Below, in pieces: positions 7,493 through 15,659 of a DNA stretch of 35,056 nucleotides. Each line of letters starts with the position of its first letter. The first letter of the stretch is position 1. The stretch is from the NCBI GenBank assembly GCA_002359635.1, contig DENJ01000036.1:1-35056 (forward strand), written 5' to 3'. The DNA comes from Burkholderiales bacterium UBA2647. Its GTDB lineage: Bacteria > Pseudomonadota > Gammaproteobacteria > Burkholderiales > Burkholderiaceae_E. The translations under genes were made by a program, and so were the position numbers. The notes under the pieces are model-generated. The model did no database searches. It had not been told where the DNA came from and saw only the letters and a program-made list of their open reading frames with translations.

Positions 7493-9202
7493 TTGTCAAC
7501 AGCTATCGAATCGTCACCATTGACTGAAAGCTTTGCCCAATTGTTTGAAGAATCTCTCAGCCGCCAAGAGATGCGCGCTGGAGAGGTCATTACCGCCGAG
7601 GTCATCCGTATCGATCACAACTTCGTGGTCGTGAATGCCGGGCTGAAGTCCGAAAGCTACATCCCTATCGAAGAATTCTTCAACGATCGTGGCGAAATTG
7701 ATGTCGTCGAAGGCGACTTTGTTTCGGTTGCCATTGATTCCATCGAAGACGGTTATGGCGAAACGCGTCTTTCGCGTGATCGGGCTAAGCGTTTAGCAGC
7801 GTGGATCAACCTAGAAAAAGCCCTCGAGCAGGCTGAGCTGGTCACCGGCACGATCACAGGCAAGGTCAAGGGTGGCCTCACCGTGATGACCAACGGTATC
7901 CGAGCCTTCCTGCCGGGTTCGCTGATTGATACCAGGCCAGTCAAAGACACCTCGCCCTTTGAGGGCAAGACCATGGAATTTAAGGTCATCAAGCTCGACC
8001 GTAAGCGCAACAACGTCGTGTTATCGCGTCGTGCGGTGGTTGAGTTGTCTCAAGGCGAAGAGCGCGCGAAGTTGATGGAACAACTCGCCGAGGGTTCCAT
8101 CGTGAAGGGTCTGGTGAAGAACATTACCGACTACGGCGCCTTTATTGATCTGGGCGGTATTGACGGACTGCTTCATATCACCGACATGGCTTGGCGTCGC
8201 GTGCGCCACCCATCCGAAGTTTTGCAGGTTGGCCAGGAAGTCACAGCCAAGGTCTTGAAGTTTGACCAGGAAAAGAATCGCGTGTCGCTCGGTGTGAAGC
8301 AACTCGGCGATGACCCCTGGATAGGCATCGGACGTCGTTATCCCTCGGGCACCCGCATGTTTGGCAAAGTCACCAACATCACCGACTACGGTGCCTTTGT
8401 TGAGATTGAGCCCGGCATTGAAGGCTTGGTGCACGTTTCAGAAATGGACTGGACCAACAAGAACGTCAACCCAGGCAAGATCGTCGCTTTAGGCGATGAA
8501 TGCGAAGTGATGGTGCTTGAGATCGACGAGGATCGCCGCCGCATTTCATTAGGCATGAAACAAACCCGACCCAATCCATGGGAAGAGTTTTCCGAGAACC
8601 ATCGCAAAGGTGACAAGGTCAAAGGCGCCATCAAATCCATCACCGATTTCGGTGTGTTCATTGGCCTGCCCGGTGGTATCGACGGTTTGGTGCATCTTTC
8701 CGATCTGTCCTGGAATAAGACTGGCGAGGAAGCGGTTCGCGACTTCAAGAAGGGCGATGAGGTTGAGGCGGTTGTGCTTGCTATCGACACCGAGCGTGAG
8801 CGCATTTCCCTGGGCATCAAGCAACTCGACGGTGATCCTTTCACCAGCTTCTCATCGGCGACCGACAAGGGTTCGCTGGTCCGCGGTATTGTGAAGTCGG
8901 TCGATGCCAAAGGCGTTGTTGTTGATCTCGGCTCGGATACAGAGGCTTATCTGCGCGCCTCCGAGATTTCTCGTGAGCGCGTCGAGGATGCTCGAACATT
9001 CTTCAAAGAAGGCGACTCGGTGGAAGCCATGGTCGTCAACATCGACCGCAAGAACCGTTCGATCAGCCTCTCGATCAAGGCCAAAGAAACCGCTGAGACC
9101 GCCAATGCGCTTTCACGGATGCAAGCAGAGAACTCGGCCCAATCAGGCACGACAAATTTGGGTGCCTTGCTACGTGCCAAACTCGACGGCCAGGGGCAAT
9201 AG
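7493..9202 (+). CDS. rpsA: 30S ribosomal protein S1
   Basis: mRNA-binding protein of the 30S subunit, 569 residues, with six S1/OB-fold repeats (roughly 22-90, 106-172, 193-261, 278-348, 365-435 and 452-522). Repeats 3-5 show the typical ITDYGAFIDLGGIDGLLHI, ITDYGAFVEIEPGIEGLVHV and ITDFGVFIGLPGGIDGLVHL forms. The start is TTG, placed 7 bases after AAGGA (7481-7485), with no in-frame ATG in the first part of the protein. The C terminus, SGTTNLGALLRAKLDGQ, is of the kind seen in Burkholderiales S1. It lies behind a terminator and before ihfB, the common order in beta- and gammaproteobacteria. Confidence 0.97.
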   Translation: MSTAIESSPLTESFAQLFEESLSRQEMRAGEVITAEVIRIDHNFVVVNAGLKSESYIPIEEFFNDRGEIDVVEGDFVSVAIDSIEDGYGETRLSRDRAKRLAAWINLEKALEQAELVTGTITGKVKGGLTVMTNGIRAFLPGSLIDTRPVKDTSPFEGKTMEFKVIKLDRKRNNVVLSRRAVVELSQGEERAKLMEQLAEGSIVKGLVKNITDYGAFIDLGGIDGLLHITDMAWRRVRHPSEVLQVGQEVTAKVLKFDQEKNRVSLGVKQLGDDPWIGIGRRYPSGTRMFGKVTNITDYGAFVEIEPGIEGLVHVSEMDWTNKNVNPGKIVALGDECEVMVLEIDEDRRRISLGMKQTRPNPWEEFSENHRKGDKVKGAIKSITDFGVFIGLPGGIDGLVHLSDLSWNKTGEEAVRDFKKGDEVEAVVLAIDTERERISLGIKQLDGDPFTSFSSATDKGSLVRGIVKSVDAKGVVVDLGSDTEAYLRASEISRERVEDARTFFKEGDSVEAMVVNIDRKNRSISLSIKAKETAETANALSRMQAENSAQSGTTNLGALLRAKLDGQGQ

Positions 9203-9261
9203 ACTCGCAACAGACTGTTCTTGCGCCAAATCCGATCGACTCTCAGACTTGATGGCTATCA

Positions 9262-9669
9262 ATGTCTAAACCAAGCAACCACTGGGACCCTGAAGCCGGG
9301 TCCCAGCCCGAGCCCTCAAGCGCTTCGAGCGCGGATACCAGCGACATCGATGCCTCGTCGATCGCAAAGTCCGAACTGATTACCAAGCTTGCCGAAAAAT
9401 ACCCTCAGCTGGCCGCGAGAGATGCGGAGTTGGCCGTACGAACGCTGCTTGATGCCATGACGCGAACACTGGTTGAGGGGCGGCGTATTGAGATTCGCGG
9501 ATTCGGCAGTTTTGCGCTGTCGACAAGACCACCACGAACAGGACGCAACCCGAAATCGGGCGAGACCGTGATGGTGCCGGAAAAACGTGTCCCCCACTTT
9601 AAGCCAGGCAAAGAGTTACGCAAACGCGTGGACCTTGGCCCCGGTGACGACGCTAATGGCCCGCCATGA
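9262..9669 (+). CDS. ihfB: Integration host factor beta subunit with N-terminal extension
   Basis: DNA-bending protein acting as a heterodimer with IHF-alpha in transcription, recombination and replication. The HU/IHF domain covers about residues 34-125, with IAKSELITKLAEKYPQL at its start, IEIRGFGSF (77-84) and the minor-groove arm signature RTGRNPKSG (92-100) followed by PHFKPGKELRKRV. The protein is 135 residues, longer than the usual 95-110, because of a Ser/Asp/Glu/Pro-rich stretch of about 33 residues before the domain. There is no ATG, GTG or TTG in frame between 9262 and the conserved start, so the extension appears genuine. The ribosome binding site is weak. The stop overlaps the lapA ATG. 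Confidence 0.93.
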   Translation: MSKPSNHWDPEAGSQPEPSSASSADTSDIDASSIAKSELITKLAEKYPQLAARDAELAVRTLLDAMTRTLVEGRRIEIRGFGSFALSTRPPRTGRNPKSGETVMVPEKRVPHFKPGKELRKRVDLGPGDDANGPP

Positions 9670-10031
9670 TTCGATCGCTACAGTGGCTGCTTCGAGCGTT
9701 ATTTTTCCTGATTGTGCTGGGTTTTGCGCTCGCGAATGCTGACATTGTTCAGGTCCAGTTCGTCGGATTCGATACCGTCTGGCGCGCCCCACTGGTTGTC
9801 TTTCTCGTCGGATTTTTCGCTGCCGGGATGATCGTGGGACTGCTTGCACTGACGCCAAAGTTGTTTTCCCAGCGGCGCGAGATCGACAAGCTCAATAAGG
9901 CGCTCAGCAAGCAAAAAGCGGCTGAAGGCGGTGCCCCAGCAGCTAGCAAGACGGATCCGCAAAAGGAGCGGCGCAGCGAGCTGGACGCTAGTCTGCCGGT
10001 GGCGCTCCCTGACAAACCCCATGGAGTTTGA
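9666..10031 (+). CDS. lapA: LapA family inner-membrane protein (DUF1049)
   Basis: Small inner-membrane partner of LapB, which controls LPS synthesis through LpxC turnover in enterobacteria. 121 residues with two hydrophobic segments (about 8-25 and 42-64) separated by a short loop containing VQVQFVGFDTVWRAPL, then a charged, probably coiled, cytoplasmic tail (REIDKLNKALSKQKAAE) that is Ala/Asp/Lys-rich. The ATG shares four bases (ATGA) with the ihfB stop and the gene overlaps lapB by 11 bases, so the three are very likely cotranscribed and translationally coupled. Confidence 0.88.
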   Translation: MIRSLQWLLRALFFLIVLGFALANADIVQVQFVGFDTVWRAPLVVFLVGFFAAGMIVGLLALTPKLFSQRREIDKLNKALSKQKAAEGGAPAASKTDPQKERRSELDASLPVALPDKPHGV

Positions 10032-11304
10032 CTTTTGGTGGCTCCCGGGAGCCGCACTGTTTTTTGCACTCGGATGGCTTGCGGCGCGCAGAGAATCGTC
10101 GCGCCAGCATCCCCATCATCAAGCTGTCCTGCCAGAGGCCTATCTGCGTGGCTTGCAATCACTACTTGGTGAGGACCCATTGCGCGCCACCGATGCCTTT
10201 ACCGAACTGGTCCGCCATGAACCCGATAATCTCGAGTTACAGATTGCGCTGGGACATCTTTTTCGACGCAAAGGTGAAACTGATCGTGCGATACGGGTTC
10301 ACCAAAATTTGCTAGCCCGACAAGATCTCACCGCCGAGCGTCGCGCCGCGTTGCAGCGTGAACTCTCCCTTGACTACATCAAGGCCGGTCTCTTTGACCG
10401 CGCGGAACAATCACTGCAAAGCTTGCGAAACGGCCCACTGGCTGACGAGGCTCAAAAACTTCGCCTTGACTTGGCGCAACGGGTTCGGGACTGGCCACTT
10501 GCTGCCTCGATCGCCCTTGAAATCGTCGAACACGACGCGCGACAAGGACGAGCGGGCCTTCCGCCAACCCTGCTCGCCCATTTACACGCCGAGATTGCCC
10601 AGCAACTGGTTCAAGAAGGCAAGCCAGATGAGGCATCACTCGCGCTTCGAGAAGCAAAAACCGTCGCACCCGATCATCCAAGAGCATGGATTGACAGCTG
10701 CCTGCTGTCGATTGAGCTCGGCAAGCTGAGCCAAGCCGATGAAGCGGCGCGATTTATTCTTGATCGTTGGCCCGAACAAGCGGCCAGCATTGCCTCACCC
10801 TGGCTCAACATGAGCGAAGCGACAAACCATGGGGAAAGCAAATGCTTTCTGAAAGCGCAGCGTTTTGAGGCGCTTGAAAAGACCTATCAGAAGGCAGCGT
10901 CCTACGATTTACTCACAAGTCTCCTTGGGTACATCGACAAGGCACAAGGCCCAGCCGCAGCCTATGCCTTTTTGACCGCCCACCGGGCATATCACCGAGG
11001 GCTGCTTTCGATGCTGGCGCAGATCAAGCGCCGAGACATCAGCGCCGCCCCGCATAACGAGCAGCATCAGGATGACATGACTACCGATCCATCAAACGCC
11101 CGAGCCCTCGCAGCTAAGCATGCAGACGATGAGGCGCTCTTCGGTGAGATCATCAAGCTGCTCGAGCAACTCGCGCTTCAATCAGCCGGCTATGTTTGCA
11201 ATCACTGCGGATTTCAAGCGAACCGTCACTACTGGCAGTGCCCTGGCTGTAATCAATGGGATCGTTACCCGGCCTACCGGACCGACGAAATGTCGAGGGC
11301 TTGA
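10021..11304 (+). CDS. lapB: Lipopolysaccharide assembly protein LapB (YciM)
   Basis: Membrane-anchored TPR protein which in E. coli acts with FtsH to adjust LpxC level and so LPS supply. 427 residues, near the family length of about 390. An N-terminal membrane anchor (about 4-22, FWWLPGAALFFALGWLAARR) is followed by TPR repeats from about residue 40 to 370. The C-terminal rubredoxin-like metal site has C393, C396, C407 and C410 (YVCNHCGF and QCPGCNQW). The ATG at 10021 lies inside the end of lapA, and upstream in-frame sequence is lapA in another frame. All four metal-binding cysteines are present. Confidence 0.93.
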   Translation: MEFDFWWLPGAALFFALGWLAARRESSRQHPHHQAVLPEAYLRGLQSLLGEDPLRATDAFTELVRHEPDNLELQIALGHLFRRKGETDRAIRVHQNLLARQDLTAERRAALQRELSLDYIKAGLFDRAEQSLQSLRNGPLADEAQKLRLDLAQRVRDWPLAASIALEIVEHDARQGRAGLPPTLLAHLHAEIAQQLVQEGKPDEASLALREAKTVAPDHPRAWIDSCLLSIELGKLSQADEAARFILDRWPEQAASIASPWLNMSEATNHGESKCFLKAQRFEALEKTYQKAASYDLLTSLLGYIDKAQGPAAAYAFLTAHRAYHRGLLSMLAQIKRRDISAAPHNEQHQDDMTTDPSNARALAAKHADDEALFGEIIKLLEQLALQSAGYVCNHCGFQANRHYWQCPGCNQWDRYPAYRTDEMSRA

Positions 11305-11386
11305 TCAAACCCCAGCCCGCTTGATCAGCCGCCTTGCTCAGATGACCCGACCTTGGACATCCCTAACTTAGATAGCCCTACCGAAA

Positions 11387-12349
11387 ATGTACCCCGTTCT
11401 TATCGATGAGAAATCGTTCTTGCCGCACCCAGTTTTAATCGTGGGCGACGTTATGCTCGATCGCTACTGGTTTGGCGAGGTCGAACGAATTTCCCCCGAA
11501 GCCCCGGTGCCTGTCTTGAAGGTTGAGCGCATCGAGGAGCGATTAGGCGGTGCAGGAAACGTCGCCCGTAACATTACGGCCCTTCATGGTGCTTGTTCCC
11601 TCATCGGGGCCTTGGGTGCTGATGAGGCTTCAAGCGCAATAAAAAGGCTAACAAGCGACGCAGGCATCAAAGACGAATCGCTGACTGACCCCGATTTCAG
11701 AACAATCATAAAACTCAGAATGATTGGCAGGCAGCAGCAGTTGCTAAGGGCAGATTTTGAGACAAAGCCGCAAGACCACTTCCTGGCGCAACGCGATGCG
11801 CAGGCGGCTAAACACCTGCCTGGCTGTGGCGCTTTGGTGCTTTCAGACTATGGCAAAGGCATGCTCGGTGAACTGCAAAGCCTTATCACCATTGCGCGCA
11901 AGCAGCGCTCGCCCGTTCGCCCCCAACACACTGCTGTCTTGATCGACCCGAAAGGCGATGACTGGCGTGCTTATCGAGGCGCGAGCGTTCTCACCCCGAA
12001 TCGCGCTGAGCTTAGGGCAGTGATCGGACGCTGGAAAAGCGAGGAGGATTTGGCGCAGCGCGTTAAAGCACTGATCGATGATCTCCAACTCGAAGCCTTA
12101 TTGCTCACGCGTTCCGACGAGGGCATGACTTTGTTTGATCAACAAGGAAGGCTCGACGTACCCGCGCGCGCCCGAGAGGTTTATGACGTCACAGGCGCAG
12201 GCGATACCGTCATTGCCGTGCTTGCCATGGCCTTGGCGAGCGGTCATGATCTAAGGCAAGGCGTGGTTTTAGCGAACAAAGCAGCAGGGATCGTGGTTGG
12301 AAAACTAGGGACAGCAGTTTGTACCCGTCATGAGTTATTCGCATCGTGA
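11387..12349 (+). CDS. hldA: D-glycero-beta-D-manno-heptose-7-phosphate kinase (RfaE domain I)
   Basis: PfkB/ribokinase-family kinase making heptose 1,7-bisphosphate for ADP-heptose and LPS inner core. 320 residues, so only the kinase half. The adenylyltransferase half found in E. coli HldE is absent, as expected for species with split hldA/hldC. Motifs: VGDVMLDRYWFGEVERISPEAPVP-type N terminus (about 19-42), GGAGNVARNI (54-63) and the C-terminal PfkB signature DVTGAGDTV (267-275) with catalytic Asp273. It follows lapB after 82 bases, the common Burkholderiales order. hldD (epimerase), often the next gene, is not here. The binding site is weak. Confidence 0.93.
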   Translation: MYPVLIDEKSFLPHPVLIVGDVMLDRYWFGEVERISPEAPVPVLKVERIEERLGGAGNVARNITALHGACSLIGALGADEASSAIKRLTSDAGIKDESLTDPDFRTIIKLRMIGRQQQLLRADFETKPQDHFLAQRDAQAAKHLPGCGALVLSDYGKGMLGELQSLITIARKQRSPVRPQHTAVLIDPKGDDWRAYRGASVLTPNRAELRAVIGRWKSEEDLAQRVKALIDDLQLEALLLTRSDEGMTLFDQQGRLDVPARAREVYDVTGAGDTVIAVLAMALASGHDLRQGVVLANKAAGIVVGKLGTAVCTRHELFAS

Positions 12350-12493
12350 CCCGGTATTGATCTTGCAGACGGCCTTGTACATGGTTAAAGCGCTGTAAAG
12401 CCGGCGATGTGGTTTGCGACGTTTTTGTTGCTTGCTGGTCTGTTTCGGACCACCGCTCAAGAGCGGCTCGCAAATCGGCTAAGGAGGATGACC

Positions 12494-13033
12494 TTGGTAA
12501 TCACAGACTTATTCGGCGTGGAAAACCCTTTGCGCAGGAAACTGCGACCGAGCCTTGCCTTCGGTCCCCTCAAGGCCTTGATGCAGGCTGTTGCTGCAGC
12601 CGTTGTAAATGCACTTGGCATCGCAGGACTCAGGCTCTTGTTGTTTGCTCTCTTGTCGATGCCGCTTGGCGCCAATACGTTGATTGATGCCAACACAGCA
12701 AGCGAAGAACAGTTACAAAGCATCGCCGGGATTGGTCCCGCAACCGCGCAAAAAATCATCCAAACACGACAGAAAAAGCCCTTCAAGGACTTGCGCGATT
12801 TTGCCGACAGAGTCCCTGGCATTGGACCAAAACGCTTGCAGCAATACAGCGACGCCGGGTTGATCGTAAAGCGCATCGCCCCCATGCAAGCAGCATTACC
12901 GGCGCAGTCCACACGCCATCAGCCTGATCCAACGAGCACGAAAGTGGCGGACGCCGAACAAAGCTCAAGCCCGGTGATTAGCGTGATCGAAGGTGGCACA
13001 CGCGAATCCCATGGCAGGCCGTTGATCAAGTAA
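12494..13033 (+). CDS. ComEA-like helix-hairpin-helix DNA-binding protein
   Basis: The central part (NANTA-type start, DANTASEEQLQSIAGIGPA, then PFKDLRDFADRVPGIGPKRL) is a tandem helix-hairpin-helix unit of the ComEA type, known for binding DNA during uptake. Before it lies a hydrophobic stretch (NALGIAGLRLLLFALLSMPLGA) that looks like a signal sequence with cleavage after LGA. The tail is low-complexity and Ser/Thr/Pro-rich. The start is uncertain. AAGGAGG (12481-12487) directly abuts an ATG at 12488, too close for use, while the TTG at 12494 is 6 bases away and in frame. ATG 12581 would place the signal peptide at the very N terminus. A short inverted repeat (12453-12466) lies upstream. A periplasmic location is inferred. 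Confidence 0.8.
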   Translation: MVITDLFGVENPLRRKLRPSLAFGPLKALMQAVAAAVVNALGIAGLRLLLFALLSMPLGANTLIDANTASEEQLQSIAGIGPATAQKIIQTRQKKPFKDLRDFADRVPGIGPKRLQQYSDAGLIVKRIAPMQAALPAQSTRHQPDPTSTKVADAEQSSSPVISVIEGGTRESHGRPLIK

Positions 13034-13085
13034 GCCATTTGCAAAGCGCGGGTTAAGCTAGACTGATGCGTCTCAGGCCCCTGTC

Positions 13086-13958
13086 ATGATTGCATCAACA
13101 CTGCGTGAATACTGGTTACTCACACGTATGCATCGTCCTATCGGGACCTTGCTGCTACTGTGGCCGACGTTATGGGCTTTATGGCTGGCATCAGCCGGGA
13201 TGCCGCAATTAAGCGATGTGCTGATTTTTTCGATGGGCACCCTGCTGATGCGCTCGGCAGGCTGTGCGATTAATGATTATGCCGACCGAGACTTTGACCG
13301 CCATGTGAAGCGAACCGCAGATCGACCCTTAACGGCGGGCCGTATCAAGCCCTGGGAGGCACTGATTGTTTTTGCCGTGCTTTCGCTGACCGCGCTTTGT
13401 TTGATTATTTCTTATAACAAACTTACCTGGTTGATGGCGGGGATTGCTGCCTTTTTGGCTGCAAGCTACCCTTTTACCAAACGATTTTTTTCGGTCCCTC
13501 AAGCCTATCTTGGCATCGCCTTCGGCTTTGGCATACCGATGGCTTTTGCAGCCCTCACCAACAGCCTGCCCCTGGTGTGTTGGGTACTGCTGATCGCGAA
13601 TATTTTTTGGGCGATCGCCTACGATACGGAATATGCCATGGTCGACCGAGACGACGATATTCATTTAGGTATAAAAACCTCAGCGATCACCTTTGGTCGC
13701 CTCGATGTGATGATGGTGATGCTGGCTTATGGCGTTACCCTCGGTTTATTGCTGCTTGCAGGAAGGCTCGCAGCTTTGGGGCTAGGCTGGTGGCTAGGCC
13801 TGACAGCGGCTGCGCTGATTGCGGTCTACCACTATCATCTCATCAAGGATCGGTCCAGGGACGGGTGTTTTAAAGCCTTTAATCACAACAACTGGTTTGG
13901 TGCCGCGGTTTTTTGCGGCCTGCCACTCGATAGCTACTTGTCCCAGTGGGGCATCTGA
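13086..13958 (+). CDS. ubiA: 4-hydroxybenzoate polyprenyltransferase
   Basis: Membrane prenyltransferase attaching the polyprenyl chain to 4-hydroxybenzoate in ubiquinone synthesis. 290 residues with about eight or nine transmembrane helices. Both Asp-rich Mg-pyrophosphate motifs are intact: NDYADRDFD (63-71) and DTEYAMVDRDDD (180-191). Other family marks are MHRPIGTLLLLWPTLWAL near the N terminus and RTADRPLTAGRI (76-86). It is a single gene with 52 bases before it and 58 after, and marks the end of the conserved plus-strand block. Ubiquinone suggests a respiring proteobacterium. Confidence 0.95.
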   Translation: MIASTLREYWLLTRMHRPIGTLLLLWPTLWALWLASAGMPQLSDVLIFSMGTLLMRSAGCAINDYADRDFDRHVKRTADRPLTAGRIKPWEALIVFAVLSLTALCLIISYNKLTWLMAGIAAFLAASYPFTKRFFSVPQAYLGIAFGFGIPMAFAALTNSLPLVCWVLLIANIFWAIAYDTEYAMVDRDDDIHLGIKTSAITFGRLDVMMVMLAYGVTLGLLLLAGRLAALGLGWWLGLTAAALIAVYHYHLIKDRSRDGCFKAFNHNNWFGAAVFCGLPLDSYLSQWGI

Positions 13959-14016
13959 GCAGCTGGGATGCCACGGGGCCGAGTTTTTGTATGCATGGTC
14001 TAGGAGGCGATCAACA

Positions 14017-14778
14017 ATGTCACTGATTGAGTTTGAAGCAGGCAATTACAAATTTCTTGCTGGCGGCGCATTTTCGGATGCGGTGGTTGCTAACCCTGGT
14101 TTTCGTTTACACCGCGTCCGTTTTGCGCAAGCTATGCCCATGGAGGAGGGATTTGAACGGCTGGCGGGCTATTTGCGCACTGTCGACCGACCGACAAGTT
14201 CTCTGGCGGCCTGCGAACTCCGTTCACCAACACCGCGAAGTCGAGAAGACTTCAATGCGTTTAATGATGTTTATGTCAAGCATTTGCATGCACTGGGTTG
14301 TCGACTTGGCGACAAGAATCCCGTGGCCCGGAGCAATATGGCACCCTTGTTATCCAAACCCGCAAGGTCATTACTTTATGCCTTTAGCTACACCGAACCG
14401 CTGCAAGCACATGACAGCAGCCTGATTGGCCCTGACTTTGTTGTTTCTGGCAAACCGGAAAACAAGCTGCAGCCCGACGGTAGCACCTTGATCGTTGGCG
14501 GCGATCAGATGGACGCGACGGCGATGGTTGAAAAGGCACGCTACACACTTGATGTGATGATGGCGCGGGTCAGGGCAATCGGTGCGCGTTGGGACTCGGT
14601 GGGTTCGCTACAAATCTATTGCCCGACAGATCTCAGCCCCTTATGGAGCACTTTTGAAGAATATGGACTCGCCCATGTCGGTCTGCACTGGTTTCCAGGC
14701 TGGCCGCCGGTCAAGGGCATGCACTTTGAAGTTGATGTACGCCGGACCAGCAAAGCGAGCGTGCTCGACATTGAATGA
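14017..14778 (+). CDS. Tandem RidA-like protein, possible 2-aminomuconate-type deaminase (CnbZ-like)
   Basis: 253 residues, start well set by AGGAGG (14002-14007) 9 bases before the ATG. By eye the chain holds two RidA/YjgF-like halves. The first ends with CELRSPTPRSREDFNAFNDVY and NPVARSNM. The second has SYTEPLQ, DATAMVEKARYTLDVMMAR, then WDSVGSLQIYCPTDL and ends in a FEVDVRR strand. Such internally duplicated RidA proteins include deaminases of 2-aminomuconates (CnbZ of chloronitrobenzene degradation), a resemblance I recall but cannot verify here. If right, it removes an amino group from an enamine/imine intermediate of an aromatic pathway. It stands between ubiA and the catabolic region and is convergent with the DUF169 gene, 12 bases away. 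Confidence 0.6.
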   Translation: MSLIEFEAGNYKFLAGGAFSDAVVANPGFRLHRVRFAQAMPMEEGFERLAGYLRTVDRPTSSLAACELRSPTPRSREDFNAFNDVYVKHLHALGCRLGDKNPVARSNMAPLLSKPARSLLYAFSYTEPLQAHDSSLIGPDFVVSGKPENKLQPDGSTLIVGGDQMDATAMVEKARYTLDVMMARVRAIGARWDSVGSLQIYCPTDLSPLWSTFEEYGLAHVGLHWFPGWPPVKGMHFEVDVRRTSKASVLDIE

Positions 14779-14790
14779 TGGCGTCGGCGC

Positions 14791-15615
14791 CTAATAGCTC
14801 GCAGCCATGCCTTCTCGCACGTCCATTTGAACCCCATAAGGTGCAATCGGATAGCGCAGGCCATTGGCTGCAAGCGAACGCAGACCATTGACGGCTTTGG
14901 CAAGGTAATGCGGCTGCAAGGCCATCAGAAGTTCATCGTCTTGGACACCGCCGTAGCGTCGCTCAGCAAAACAAGGAATCGATAAGCTCGGTTCACCGCG
15001 AGCCAGGGCTCGACCCCATGAGTCAGCGCAGGCCGTTTCACCGACAACCTGCCATTCGAATTTGCGATAGCCCTCGTATTGCAAAGCGTTGATCAGCAAT
15101 ATCATTTGACCGGGGGTCGCGTAAATCAAGCAGATATCGGGCGGATCGAGCCGTCCGCTTGCCAAAGGCGACACCGCCATGGCGCGATACCGACCTTGTG
15201 GAACCCGATCAAGCGCCGCTTGTCGAGCCGCCGCATCTTCCTGGCTTGCATGCCACACGCCCACATAGCGTCTGCCGTCAAGCCAGTTGGGGTCCTCAAC
15301 AGCAAGACCAAGCACGCCACGGCATTGATCGCCAACAAGATCTTGTGCTGTGATGCCAACAGTCCATCCAAGACGGGCAGCCATGCCCACGATTTGGTCG
15401 GCGGTGTGCTGCTTTTTAGGTCGCCTGATTTTTGGAATTGAGGCCATCACCGCTTCAGACTCAAAGAGTTTCATGCCAATCATCGTTGTTTTAATTTTCA
15501 ATAACTGCTGCAAATCCTCGACCGATTGCCTGATCGAATCAGCAGAAGGCGCGCTCCCATGCTTGCCATCGCCGAGCGTGGGGGGAGACATCATGGTCGT
15601 TTCTTGCTTGGTCAT
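14791..15615 (-). CDS. DUF169 domain protein (COG2043 type), function unknown
   Basis: 274 residues. The N-terminal 25-30 residues are polar, and then a DUF169-like body begins near QSVEDLQQLLKIKTTMIGMKLFE. The later QCRGVLGLAV, APPDICLIYATPGQMILLINALQY-type stretch and IPCFAERRYGGVQDDELLMALQP fit this family, whose proteins bind no recognised cofactor that I can see and have no settled role. No signal peptide or membrane segment. It is the last gene of the minus-strand set, 44 bases after the flavoprotein gene, so it is probably cotranscribed. The start could also be the ATG pair a few codons downstream. The function is left open. Confidence 0.75.
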   Translation of the reverse strand: MTKQETTMMSPPTLGDGKHGSAPSADSIRQSVEDLQQLLKIKTTMIGMKLFESEAVMASIPKIRRPKKQHTADQIVGMAARLGWTVGITAQDLVGDQCRGVLGLAVEDPNWLDGRRYVGVWHASQEDAAARQAALDRVPQGRYRAMAVSPLASGRLDPPDICLIYATPGQMILLINALQYEGYRKFEWQVVGETACADSWGRALARGEPSLSIPCFAERRYGGVQDDELLMALQPHYLAKAVNGLRSLAANGLRYPIAPYGVQMDVREGMAASY

Positions 15616-15659
15616 TGTGTGTACCCCACGTGTTCTATCTGGAGATCGATCGTAGCAAT

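Noticed and set aside
8386..8910. Long minus-strand open frame (174 codons) inside rpsA
   Set aside because: It is the reverse of repeated S1-domain codons of a highly conserved gene, with no binding site and no recognisable protein.
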